Source of the DNA: Gammaproteobacteria bacterium
GTDB taxonomy: Bacteria; Pseudomonadota; Gammaproteobacteria; Pseudomonadales; Porticoccaceae
Assembly: GCA_018069465.1 (NCBI GenBank)
Contig: JAGPUW010000018.1
Coordinates: 88,505-152,504, forward strand
DNA length: 64,000 bases
Direction of reading: 5' to 3'
Position 1 is the stretch's first letter. Each line of letters starts with the position of its first letter. Under the pieces are notes generated by a model. The model was not told the origin of the DNA. It searched no databases and saw only the letters and a program-made list of their open reading frames with translations. Shown piece after piece: positions 1 through 6,772 of this stretch. Made by a program: the position numbers and the translations under genes.

Positions 1-575
1 CCATAGTCAAAGTCCTGACCTTCACCCCGGTAGTGATCGATAAAGTCAATCGCCTGGCTTTGACTGGCCACCAGTTCGGCGATCACATTTTCGCTACCCA
101 CAGCGATCGCAGCGGCAGCGTCACCGAAGAGCATTTCTTCACGGGAGGCGACCTTCGCGCGGCGGTGCTCGGAGGCGACCAGTACAGCCTCTTTGCCCGC
201 AGCGGCAATATCCAGCGCCGACAATAAACCGGACGTGGCGGCACGCTGCGAAGAGGTAATGTCCATGGTGCGCAAATCAGAGGTGTCTAAATTCAGCGCT
301 TCGGCGACCACTACAGAATTTTGTCGGTCGGCGAAAGGCAGTGTGGTCGAGGCCAGCAGCAGGGCCGCTGGTGCCTGCCCTGGGGCATTGCCGAGGCAGT
401 CGATATAAGCTTCGACCGCCATGGTGATAGTGTCTTCGTCCCAGTTGCAGATCGCCTTTTCACCCTTGGCCAAACCCTTCAAACCGGGGTCGAACCAGGC
501 ATTGGCATCGGCAATCACCTGTTTTTGTAAGCGCATTCTTGGCAAATAGGCGCCGTAAGCTGTAATTCCTACCAT
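1..575 (-). CDS. HMG-CoA synthase / KAS III-like thiolase-fold protein, C-terminus cut by window edge
   Basis: The ATG at 575 opens a frame still open at base 1, so about 191 N-terminal residues are visible. The start MVGITAYGAYLPRMRL and the later block with FGDAAAAIAVG are typical of the hydroxymethylglutaryl-CoA synthase/3-oxoacyl-ACP synthase III superfamily. These enzymes normally condense or transfer acyl groups through a cysteine. At the place where relatives have TxxCxGG or FACKAGT, this protein reads TSSQRAATSG, so glutamine occupies the nucleophile position and the classic condensing reaction is doubtful. It is the last gene seen of a minus-strand acyl-CoA operon. The exact substrate cannot be read from the fragment. 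Confidence 0.75.
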   Translation of the reverse strand, partial: MVGITAYGAYLPRMRLQKQVIADANAWFDPGLKGLAKGEKAICNWDEDTITMAVEAYIDCLGNAPGQAPAALLLASTTLPFADRQNSVVVAEALNLDTSDLRTMDITSSQRAATSGLLSALDIAAAGKEAVLVASEHRRAKVASREEMLFGDAAAAIAVGSENVIAELVASQSQAIDFIDHYRGEGQDFDY

Positions 576-610
576 GATATTTCCTATTTTTCCTATTTAA
601 AGTTAAACAG

Positions 611-646
611 TTAAGTCGAGCTAAAGGTCGAACTAGAAGTCGAAGT
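611..646. repeat. three 12-bp tandem units
   Basis: Three consecutive 12-base units (611-622, 623-634, 635-646) share the core AGTCGA or GGTCGA. They lie between the start of the thiolase-fold gene and the stop of the upstream dehydrogenase. The core resembles the repeats at 683-727 and 2194-2223. Confidence 0.6.
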
Positions 647-682
647 AAAAGCGCCCGGTGTGCGGAGCCCTGCTTTTAATCG

Positions 683-727
683 ATCGACTTTGAGCTGGCC
701 GACCTTAGAGCGATCGACTGATAAAGA
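683..727. repeat. three 15-bp tandem units across the stop codon of an acyl-CoA dehydrogenase
   Basis: Read on the minus strand the units are five codons each: AGT CGA TCG CTC TAA, then GGT CGG CCA GCT CAA, then AGT CGA TCG ATT AAA. The first contains the real stop (705-707). The second has CAA in the same place. Confidence 0.65.
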
Positions 728-1850
728 GCTTCATGATTTCCGATGAGCCCCCGTAAATTCTGCGCACCCGCGCATCGGTATACATCCGCGAGATCGGGTA
801 TTCACGCATATAGCCGTAACCGCCGAAGAACTGCAGGCAGGTATCGACAATCTTACCCTCTTTCTCGGTAGTCCAAAGCTTGGCCATGGCGCCCTCTTGC
901 GGCGTCAATGTACCGGCGACAATTTTGTCCAGACACTGATCGAGATAGGCCCAGCCAACGGCTAGCTCAGTGGCCACATCAGCCAGACTAAACGCTGTGT
1001 TCTGCTGGGCGAACAGCGGCTTGCCAAAAGCCTCACGTTCCTTTGTATACTCAACCGTTAGTTCATAGGCGCGCTGGGCTTCGGCCCAGGCCCTGAAGGC
1101 CACGGTCAAGCGCTCGCGAGGCAGCTCGTTCATCAGGTAGGCAAAACCCTTGCCCTCTTCACCGATCAAGTTGCCCACCGGCACTCGCACATCGGCAAAG
1201 AACATTTCCGAGGTGTCGGCACCCTTTTGACCGATCTTATCGAGATTGCGACCCTTCTCATAACCGGGGGTAGCGGTTTCAACGATCACCAGGCTGATGC
1301 CCTTGGCACCGAGTGTCGGATCGGTTTTGCAGACTACGATCACGAAGTCGGAGTGCTGACCGTTGGTAATAAACGTTTTTTGACCGTTGATAACGTATTC
1401 ATCACCGTCGCGAATGGCGGAGGTGCGTATCGCCTGCAAGTCACTGCCCGTGCTCGGCTCTGTCATGGCGATGGAGGAAATGATTTCACCGCTAACCATG
1501 CCGGGCAGCCACTTTTGCTTCAGCTCTTCACTGGCGTGGTTGAGGATGTAGTAGGCGGTAATATCCGACTGCAGGGCAAAACCACAGCTGCCGCCGCCGA
1601 TGGCATAACCAATTTCCTCAGAGGAGATCATGTTGTATTTAAAGTCGGCACCGGGGCCGCCGTACTCTTCGGGAATACCACAGCAGAGCAGACCTTTCTC
1701 ACCCGCACTGCGCCAAAATTCGCGGGGCACGATGCTGGCGTTTTCCCACTCTTCAATATTGGGTTCGAGTTCTTCGCGAAAAAAGCGCCGCGCATTGGCG
1801 CGAAATAACTCGTGGTCACTATCGTAAATCGACCTGTTTTCCATAGACAT
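705..1850 (-). CDS. acyl-CoA dehydrogenase, long-chain/LCAD-like type
   Basis: This is an FAD-dependent acyl-CoA dehydrogenase of 381 residues, which introduces the alpha,beta double bond in acyl-CoA and passes electrons to ETF. Visible family signatures are TEPSTGSDLQAIRT (FAD/substrate loop), the INGQKTFITNG segment, FGGYGYMREYP near the C-terminus and IYGGSSEIMK at the end. The terminal motif has YGG instead of YEG, as in long-chain-type enzymes where the catalytic glutamate sits elsewhere in the fold. I chose the ATG at 1850 because GGA lies about 8 bases upstream; the open frame extends 15 codons further. Substrate specificity is not known. Confidence 0.88.
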   Translation of the reverse strand: MSMENRSIYDSDHELFRANARRFFREELEPNIEEWENASIVPREFWRSAGEKGLLCCGIPEEYGGPGADFKYNMISSEEIGYAIGGGSCGFALQSDITAYYILNHASEELKQKWLPGMVSGEIISSIAMTEPSTGSDLQAIRTSAIRDGDEYVINGQKTFITNGQHSDFVIVVCKTDPTLGAKGISLVIVETATPGYEKGRNLDKIGQKGADTSEMFFADVRVPVGNLIGEEGKGFAYLMNELPRERLTVAFRAWAEAQRAYELTVEYTKEREAFGKPLFAQQNTAFSLADVATELAVGWAYLDQCLDKIVAGTLTPQEGAMAKLWTTEKEGKIVDTCLQFFGGYGYMREYPISRMYTDARVRRIYGGSSEIMKLFISRSL

Positions 1851-2211
1851 ATATAACGATCCAATTAGTGGTGTGGGCGGCAACTGTCCGCACAAAAGCG
1901 GCGAAAGTGTAGCGCAATTTATCCCACACTAGCACCCACTACTATGCGGTAACTCGGGGGGGCGACGTTAAATCAAAGGGTTAAGAGACTTTTTTAAAGT
2001 ATTTAACAGACAAAAATCCCCGCAACTTGTTGGCTACAGGCCTGCTTACACGAGTAAAGTAGCGTTTTAGAGCGGGGCGCGAAATACAAATCGAGGGCGA
2101 GAACCGCCCACAGAACTTGTCGCGCAATGACACTACTTAGCTAAAACAAGTCGCGTCATTGCGCCCCGCCACTTTGAGAAAGCAGCGGGATTGAAACTGT
2201 CGACCTTTAAA
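1851..2211. other. intergenic stretch with crossed dyads
   Basis: There is no gene in these 361 bases. They contain ACTTGT (2115-2120) pairing with ACAAGT (2146-2151), and GCGCAATGAC (2122-2131) pairing with GTCATTGCGC (2155-2164). The two pairs cross, around a TTAGCTAA palindrome. The tandem repeat at 2194-2223 lies at the left gene's end. Confidence 0.5.
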
Positions 2212-2223
2212 CTATCGACCTTT
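2194..2223. repeat. two 15-bp tandem units across the crotonase stop codon
   Basis: The units at 2194-2208 and 2209-2223 differ at a single base. On the minus strand they read AAA GGT CGA TAG TTT and then AAA GGT CGA CAG TTT. The one difference is TAG (the real stop, 2212-2214) versus CAG. Confidence 0.75.
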
Positions 2224-3009
2224 AAAGATGGGGTCGCGCTTCTCAAGTGCCGCATCAATGGCCTCGAGGTGATCTTCGGTGTTCTGCAAGGTGGCCTGCA
2301 TGCCCGCCGCCATTTCAAGGGCACCGGAGAGCGGCATATTCTGCGACTCAATCAGTAATTTCTTGGCATAGCGAATACCCAGCGGTGGGTGGGCGACGAT
2401 GCGCTTGGCCACGGCCATGGCCGCATCGAGTAGCTCATCGGGGGCGACAATATCAGACACCATGCCCCACTTATCGGCTTTCGTGGCGTCGATCATGTCG
2501 CAGGTGTAGCTCATCTCGCAGGCGCGAGACAGGCCAATGACCCGTGGCAAAAACCAGGCACCACCATCACCGGGAATCAAACCAACGCGCATAAAGCTCT
2601 CGGCGAACAAGGCTTTTTCAGAGGCGATGCGAATATCGCACATCATCGTTAAATCGCAGCCAGCGCCAATTGCGTGACCGTTGACGGCAGCGATCACCGG
2701 CACTGTCATCTTCTCCATGGTGCGGGGAATTTGCTGGATCATATCCAGATACCAGTTGCGAATCTGGTGGGTGGAGAGTTTTTTCTCCTGGGTCATGGCG
2801 CGAATTTCTTTCAGGTTGCCACCGGAGGAAAAGCTTTTACCGGCGCCGGTGAGAATCACGCAGCTCACCCCCTCATCGGCCTCGGCCCGGTTAAGCTTTT
2901 CGATCAAGCTAGGCACCAGCACATCGGACAGGGCATTGCGGGTCTCGGGCTGGTTCAAAGTGATGGTCACGATGCGACCTGTTTGCTCATACAATACGGC
3001 GTCAGTCAT
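2212..3009 (-). CDS. crotonase-fold protein (enoyl-CoA hydratase/isomerase family)
   Basis: This 265-residue protein has the crotonase oxyanion-hole segments GKSFSSGGNLKEI and NGHAIGAGCDLTMMCDIR, so it binds an acyl-CoA thioester. The two glutamates used by true enoyl-CoA hydratases are not present: the GGGCEL position reads GAGCDL, and the residue 20 positions later (PE in hydratases) is Phe in AESFMRVGLIPGDGG. It may be an isomerase, hydrolase or other crotonase rather than a hydratase. The ATG at 3009 is chosen for the AAGAGAG purine stretch upstream; the open frame runs 29 codons further. It lies downstream of a CitE-type lyase gene in the same operon. Confidence 0.85.
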   Translation of the reverse strand: MTDAVLYEQTGRIVTITLNQPETRNALSDVLVPSLIEKLNRAEADEGVSCVILTGAGKSFSSGGNLKEIRAMTQEKKLSTHQIRNWYLDMIQQIPRTMEKMTVPVIAAVNGHAIGAGCDLTMMCDIRIASEKALFAESFMRVGLIPGDGGAWFLPRVIGLSRACEMSYTCDMIDATKADKWGMVSDIVAPDELLDAAMAVAKRIVAHPPLGIRYAKKLLIESQNMPLSGALEMAAGMQATLQNTEDHLEAIDAALEKRDPIFKGR

Positions 3010-3104
3010 GTTCTTTTTCTCTCTTAATTTACGGTCAAGTTTACGATCAGTAGCAGGCAAGCCGGGAGAACCCATGTGCCGCCGCTTATTTACCAACAGC
3101 GCAA

Positions 3105-3995
3105 TCAGCGCTGGCGATCACTCATGGCGCGATGCTTGCGCAGGGTTTCTTCAGCGCGGGCGACCACCGGGGCGTCAATCATTTTGCCCTTGTATTCGGC
3201 AGCGCCACGGCCTGCCGCCAGCGCCTCTTCATACACTGCGAGCAAACCGGTAGCGTGCTCAACGGCTTGCGCAGAGGGCATAAACTCTTCGTTCATGATG
3301 CCAATTTGACTGGGGTGGATGCCCAGCGCACCGACAAAGCCCAGCTGTTTGGCCTGGCGAATTTTGGCGCGAAAGGCATCGAGGTCGGAGTAATCGGCAA
3401 TCGAACCGACAAAACCCAGGGGCAACACACCCGCTCTGCGTGCGGCGAAAACCGCCATCTGATTGGGATAGAGCAAGCCTAGCTCACAGGGCTCCATACC
3501 CACTTCGGAGGAGAAATCCTCAGCGCCAATAAACACGCCGAGTACGCGCTCAGAGGCGGCGGCTATGGCATCGATATTTTCCAGGCCATCGAGGCCTTCA
3601 ATAAAGGCGAGGATGCGCGTGTGGCCGTGGGGTAGCTGCTTTTCCACTTCTAGCTCGTCGATAATTTCAGCGATAAATTGAATGTGGTCAGCACTGGCCA
3701 CTTTCGGCACGGCGATGGTGTGCACGTCTTTACAGACCGCCGCTTCGAGATCCCGGACCGCCAAACGCCAGGGGCGATTGATGCGCACCAGGACATCGAG
3801 GCCGTGACCGGCAACGGTGGCCGCCGCTGCCGGCACCACATTTCGTGCATTGTCTTTTTCCGACAGAATGACACTGTCTTCGAGGTCGAGAATAATCGCA
3901 TCAGCACCACGGGTGTGGGCCTTGGCGACGAACTTTTCAACATTGGCGGGCACGAACAGCGCCGAGCGCCACAGGGGCAGATCTTGCTGGGTCAA
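3105..3995 (-). CDS. HpcH/HpaI aldolase / CitE-like acyl-CoA lyase
   Basis: This 296-residue TIM-barrel lyase of the citrate lyase beta/CitE-like family cleaves or forms C-C bonds in CoA thioesters such as citramalyl-CoA or malyl-CoA. The diagnostic segments are RSALFVPANVEKF at the N-terminus, LDLEDSV around residue 40 and FIGAEDFSSEVG in mid-protein; the Glu/Asp of these motifs bind Mg2+. Translation probably starts at TTG (3995): AGAGAGGA lies 7 bases upstream. The neighbouring two-hot-dog dehydratase makes a citramalyl-CoA lyase plus mesaconyl/itaconyl-CoA hydratase pair plausible. That role is inferred from context, not shown by the residues. Confidence 0.85.
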   Translation of the reverse strand: MTQQDLPLWRSALFVPANVEKFVAKAHTRGADAIILDLEDSVILSEKDNARNVVPAAAATVAGHGLDVLVRINRPWRLAVRDLEAAVCKDVHTIAVPKVASADHIQFIAEIIDELEVEKQLPHGHTRILAFIEGLDGLENIDAIAAASERVLGVFIGAEDFSSEVGMEPCELGLLYPNQMAVFAARRAGVLPLGFVGSIADYSDLDAFRAKIRQAKQLGFVGALGIHPSQIGIMNEEFMPSAQAVEHATGLLAVYEEALAAGRGAAEYKGKMIDAPVVARAEETLRKHRAMSDRQR

Positions 3996-4010
3996 AATTA
4001 TGTCCTCTCT

Positions 4011-4046
4011 TTATACTTTCAAAACAACTTATGCTTTAAAAACCAC
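4011..4046. repeat. two 18-bp tandem units across a stop codon
   Basis: On the minus strand GTGGTTTTTAAAGCATAA (4046-4029) is followed at once by GTTGTTTTGAAAGTATAA (4028-4011), 15 of 18 identical. The first ends in the real TAA stop of the dehydratase gene. Confidence 0.75.
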
Positions 4047-4880
4047 CTTAGCTTGCATGGTCATCGCACCTTCATGGTCAACAACCCACAGGTTCAGCCC
4101 ATCGTCACTGCGACAGCCTTGAATCTGAAAAGCATTGCCGTCAATAAGCGGGCGCACGGCACGATAGTCGTAGTGGGCAATATCGGCATCGGGGAATTCA
4201 CTGCGCACCAGATCGAGTAGCAAAGTGGCACTCAGCGGGCCGTGCACCACCAAACCGGCATAGCCCTCTTCATTCATTGCATAGTTGCGGTCGTAGTGAA
4301 TGCGATGGCTGTTAAAGGTCAGTGCTGAAAAGCGAAACAGCAGCACGGGGTCGGGCATTACCTCACGGCTGAATTCAGCCTCGTACTTGGGCGTCATCGG
4401 CTTGGGTGACGGTGCGCCGGGCGCGGGATCTTCTCGATACACCAAGTTTTGAGTATCGCTAATGGCCAGAGTATCGCCGGCGTAGATGGCGTGCTCAACA
4501 ACAACGAAAACCAGATTGCCACTGCCGCCCTGCTTATGGGTAACACTCTTTACGGTGCTAACTCTGCGCACCGCAGCGCCAATGTGCAGGGGCGCGTGAA
4601 AGTCGACTTTACCCGAGGCCCACATGCGCCGAGGCAGGGGCACGGGGGGCAAAAATCCGCCCTTTTTTGGGTGACCGTCGGTGCTGATATCGGACTGGCG
4701 CGCAGTGGGCAAAAAGTGCAGCCAATGGCCGGGCTTGGCCAGCACATCGCCCGCCTGGGGCAGCTCTGCCCAGTCCAGCGTTGCCGCCATGGCTTGAGTA
4801 GTGGCCAGGGAAATCACATCCTCGTGAGTTTCCTGCTTACCTTCCCATTGCTTTAAGTGCTCTAAATCAATCTCTGTCAT
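4029..4880 (-). CDS. double hot-dog MaoC/FAS1-like dehydratase (mesaconyl-CoA hydratase type)
   Basis: This 283-residue protein has an N-terminal FAS1-type hot-dog half and a C-terminal MaoC-like half carrying the hydratase segment FNSHRIHYDRNYA followed by VVHGPL. The Asp/His of that segment are the catalytic residues of (R)-specific hydratases. The size and two-domain layout match mesaconyl-C4-CoA hydratase and HTD2-like dehydratases. With the adjacent CitE-like lyase it could hydrate an unsaturated dicarboxyl-CoA (mesaconyl or itaconyl type) to citramalyl-CoA for cleavage to acetyl-CoA and pyruvate. The family is clear; the substrate is inferred from the neighbour only. Confidence 0.82.
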   Translation of the reverse strand: MTEIDLEHLKQWEGKQETHEDVISLATTQAMAATLDWAELPQAGDVLAKPGHWLHFLPTARQSDISTDGHPKKGGFLPPVPLPRRMWASGKVDFHAPLHIGAAVRRVSTVKSVTHKQGGSGNLVFVVVEHAIYAGDTLAISDTQNLVYREDPAPGAPSPKPMTPKYEAEFSREVMPDPVLLFRFSALTFNSHRIHYDRNYAMNEEGYAGLVVHGPLSATLLLDLVRSEFPDADIAHYDYRAVRPLIDGNAFQIQGCRSDDGLNLWVVDHEGAMTMQAKVVFKA

Positions 4881-4908
4881 TGTTAAGCTTACCTAATAAT
4901 ATAAATTA

Positions 4909-4954
4909 CTTAATGCCCCAACTACTTAATGAAGAAGCACTTAATTTAGAAGGA
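4909..4954. repeat. three 15/16-bp tandem units across a stop codon
   Basis: The units at 4940-4954, 4925-4939 and 4909-4924 each carry CTTAAT on the plus strand (ATTAAG on the coding strand). The first overlaps the dehydrogenase stop at 4946-4948. The first two match at 12 of 15 bases. Confidence 0.68.
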
Positions 4955-6106
4955 TTTAGGCATGCCCAGCTCATGAATCCCCACATGGGAAAGAATCAAG
5001 TTAGTAGAGATAGGCGCCGTTTGATAAAGGCGGGTTTCGCGGAATTTACGCTCAATATCGTATTCCTGGGTATAGCCAAAACCACCGTGGGTTTGCAGGC
5101 AGGTATCGGCTGCATGCCAGGCCGCCTCGGAGGCGATCATCTTGCTCATATTGGCTTCCGAACCGCAGGGCGTGCCTTCATCAAACAGGTTCGCCGCGTT
5201 GTAGACCATCAGCGCCGCTGCTTCAGTTTCGATGTAGGCACGGGCGATGGGGAATTGGATACCCTGGTTCTGGCCGATGGGGCGACCAAATACTTCGCGC
5301 TCGCAGGCATAGGCACTGGCGCGCTCGATAAAGAAGCGGGCATCACCGATACATTCAGAGGCGATCAAAATACGCTCGGCATTCATGCCGTCGAGGATGC
5401 ACTTAAAACCCTTGCCCTCGGCACCGAGCATATTCGCTGCGGGTACGCGCATATCGTCGAAAAACAACTCCGTGGTGGAATGGTTAATCATGGTTTTAAT
5501 CGGATTAATGGTTAAGCCTTTGCCGAGGCATTCACGCATATCAACAAGGAATACCGACATGCCGTCGGAGGGCTTTTTGCACTCGTCACGAGGTGTGGTG
5601 CGCACTAGCAAGACCATCAAATCGGAGTGCTCGGTGCGGGAAATAAACACTTTTTGGCCGTTGATAATATAGTCATCGCCATCGCGCACAGCCATGGTGC
5701 GAATACGCGTGGTATCCGTACCGCTAGTGGGTTCGGTAACGCCGAAAGCCTGCAGGCGCAAAGAGCCCTCGGCAATACCGGGCAGGTATTTCTTTTTTTG
5801 TTCTTCGGTGCCGTGGCGCAGCAAAGTGCCCATGGTGTACATCTGCGCGTGGCAGGCACCGCCGTTACAACCGCTGCGCTGGATCTCTTCGAGGATCACG
5901 CAACCGGCTTCGATGGGCAAACCTGCGCCGCCATATTCTTCGGGGATCAGTACTGAAAGGAAGCCAGCGTCGGTTAAAGCCTGGACAAATTCGGTCGGAT
6001 AAGTGGAGGTATCATCCAGTGCTCGCCAGTATTCACCGGGGAAATTACTGCACAGTTTGGCGACCGCTTCGCGGATTTCAGGGTAATTCGAATTGGTGCT
6101 GCTCAT
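4946..6106 (-). CDS. acyl-CoA dehydrogenase
   Basis: This 386-residue acyl-CoA dehydrogenase has the family blocks VTEPTSGTDTTRIRT (FAD/substrate loop), IINGQKVFIS and QTHGGFGYTQEYDIER. The usual C-terminal YEGT catalytic motif is replaced by LYQTAPIS, so the base must lie elsewhere or the protein is specialised. It is the first gene of the minus-strand operon ending in the thiolase-fold protein. Gaps inside that run are short (27-361 bases), so co-transcription is likely. The substrate is unknown; short or branched acyl-CoA is plausible from the neighbouring CitE/MaoC pair. Confidence 0.85.
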   Translation of the reverse strand: MSSTNSNYPEIREAVAKLCSNFPGEYWRALDDTSTYPTEFVQALTDAGFLSVLIPEEYGGAGLPIEAGCVILEEIQRSGCNGGACHAQMYTMGTLLRHGTEEQKKKYLPGIAEGSLRLQAFGVTEPTSGTDTTRIRTMAVRDGDDYIINGQKVFISRTEHSDLMVLLVRTTPRDECKKPSDGMSVFLVDMRECLGKGLTINPIKTMINHSTTELFFDDMRVPAANMLGAEGKGFKCILDGMNAERILIASECIGDARFFIERASAYACEREVFGRPIGQNQGIQFPIARAYIETEAAALMVYNAANLFDEGTPCGSEANMSKMIASEAAWHAADTCLQTHGGFGYTQEYDIERKFRETRLYQTAPISTNLILSHVGIHELGMPKSF

Positions 6107-6469
6107 AATACTTTGTCGTCTCGTCAGAAATGAAAGAATGAAAAGGTCTGTGTCCTGCTATTAGCGGTGGCGTCTTAAGCGGACAAGAGAATGAATGCGT
6201 CCGAAAAAACCCTGACCACAGACCTGTTAATGCTTTAGCAGGCTGTTGAAAAACTATTGTGTTTGTAAACTCTTCACTCACCCCTCAAGGGGATGGCGAG
6301 GAAAAACAGCCTCTTAGGCGCGCCGTTGCAGGTGCGTAAAACGACGGATTCTAAAGGGGTTTTCCAGATGAGTAAACGTTTCGCCCGCAGGGGGCAGGGA
6401 TCAAGTGGCCGCAGGTAGACCCGCACGCCCCCGCCCCCTGTGGCCCTCTATACCTAAAGGAACACAGCC
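6107..6469. other. non-coding stretch with an inverted repeat
   Basis: I see no credible gene in these 363 bases. AGGCTGTT (6240-6247) is matched by AACAGCCT (6305-6312), enclosing about 57 bases. The arm and its flank TTGAAAAAC recall insertion-sequence or MITE ends, but no target duplication is evident. The promoter for the operon to the left should also lie here. Confidence 0.35.
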
Positions 6470-6484
6470 TTAAAGGACATCGTT
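6454..6484. repeat. 15/16-bp tandem pair at the DUF3094 stop codon
   Basis: On the coding (minus) strand AACGATGTCCTTTAA, containing the stop, is followed by GGCTGTGTTCCTTTAG. They share TGT and CCTTTA in register. This is a more degenerate case than its neighbours. Confidence 0.45.
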
Positions 6485-6655
6485 GACCCAGGCAAAATAG
6501 TAACTGAGGCCACCCAGCACGCTGACCACTGCCCACAACACCAAAAGCAATTTCCACGGACTGTAGGGCCTGCGTTTAACCTGGTGGGTTGGCAGAGCCA
6601 GGTATTCATCAACCCGCGCCTGGTCTTCGGGGGACAGCTTGTCGTTTTTATCCAT
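6470..6655 (-). CDS. DUF3094 family small membrane protein
   Basis: This 61-residue protein has the charged N-terminal segment LSPEDQARVDEYLALP followed by RRPYSPWK and one hydrophobic span (LLLVLWAVVSVLGGLSYYFA), so it is probably a single-pass inner-membrane protein. The EDQ-RV-EYL and RRP-PW pattern matches the DUF3094 family known from Pseudomonas and relatives; its function is not known. The ATG at 6655 is preferred over the one two codons upstream because AGAGG sits 9 bases before it but only 3 before the other. Confidence 0.78.
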   Translation of the reverse strand: MDKNDKLSPEDQARVDEYLALPTHQVKRRPYSPWKLLLVLWAVVSVLGGLSYYFAWVNDVL

Positions 6656-6706
6656 AATCATTTACCTCTACTTTCGCGAATGCCACAGCCCACTCTGGCA
6701 CGGCGT

Positions 6707-6772
6707 GCCATCAATTTCCGGGTCAGCGACAAAGCGCATTTAGTCAATTTCCAGGCCAACGACAAAGCGCGT
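6707..6772. repeat. 33-bp tandem duplication of the dehydrogenase C-terminus and stop
   Basis: The unit at 6740-6772 encodes TRFVVGLEID plus TAA. The adjacent unit at 6707-6739 encodes MRFVADPEIDG in the same frame, with GGC in place of the stop. The copies match at about 27 of 33 bases. Confidence 0.82.

Noticed and set aside
1227..1808. A 193-codon frame on the plus strand within the first dehydrogenase
   Set aside because: It is antisense to a clear acyl-CoA dehydrogenase and has no protein-family features.
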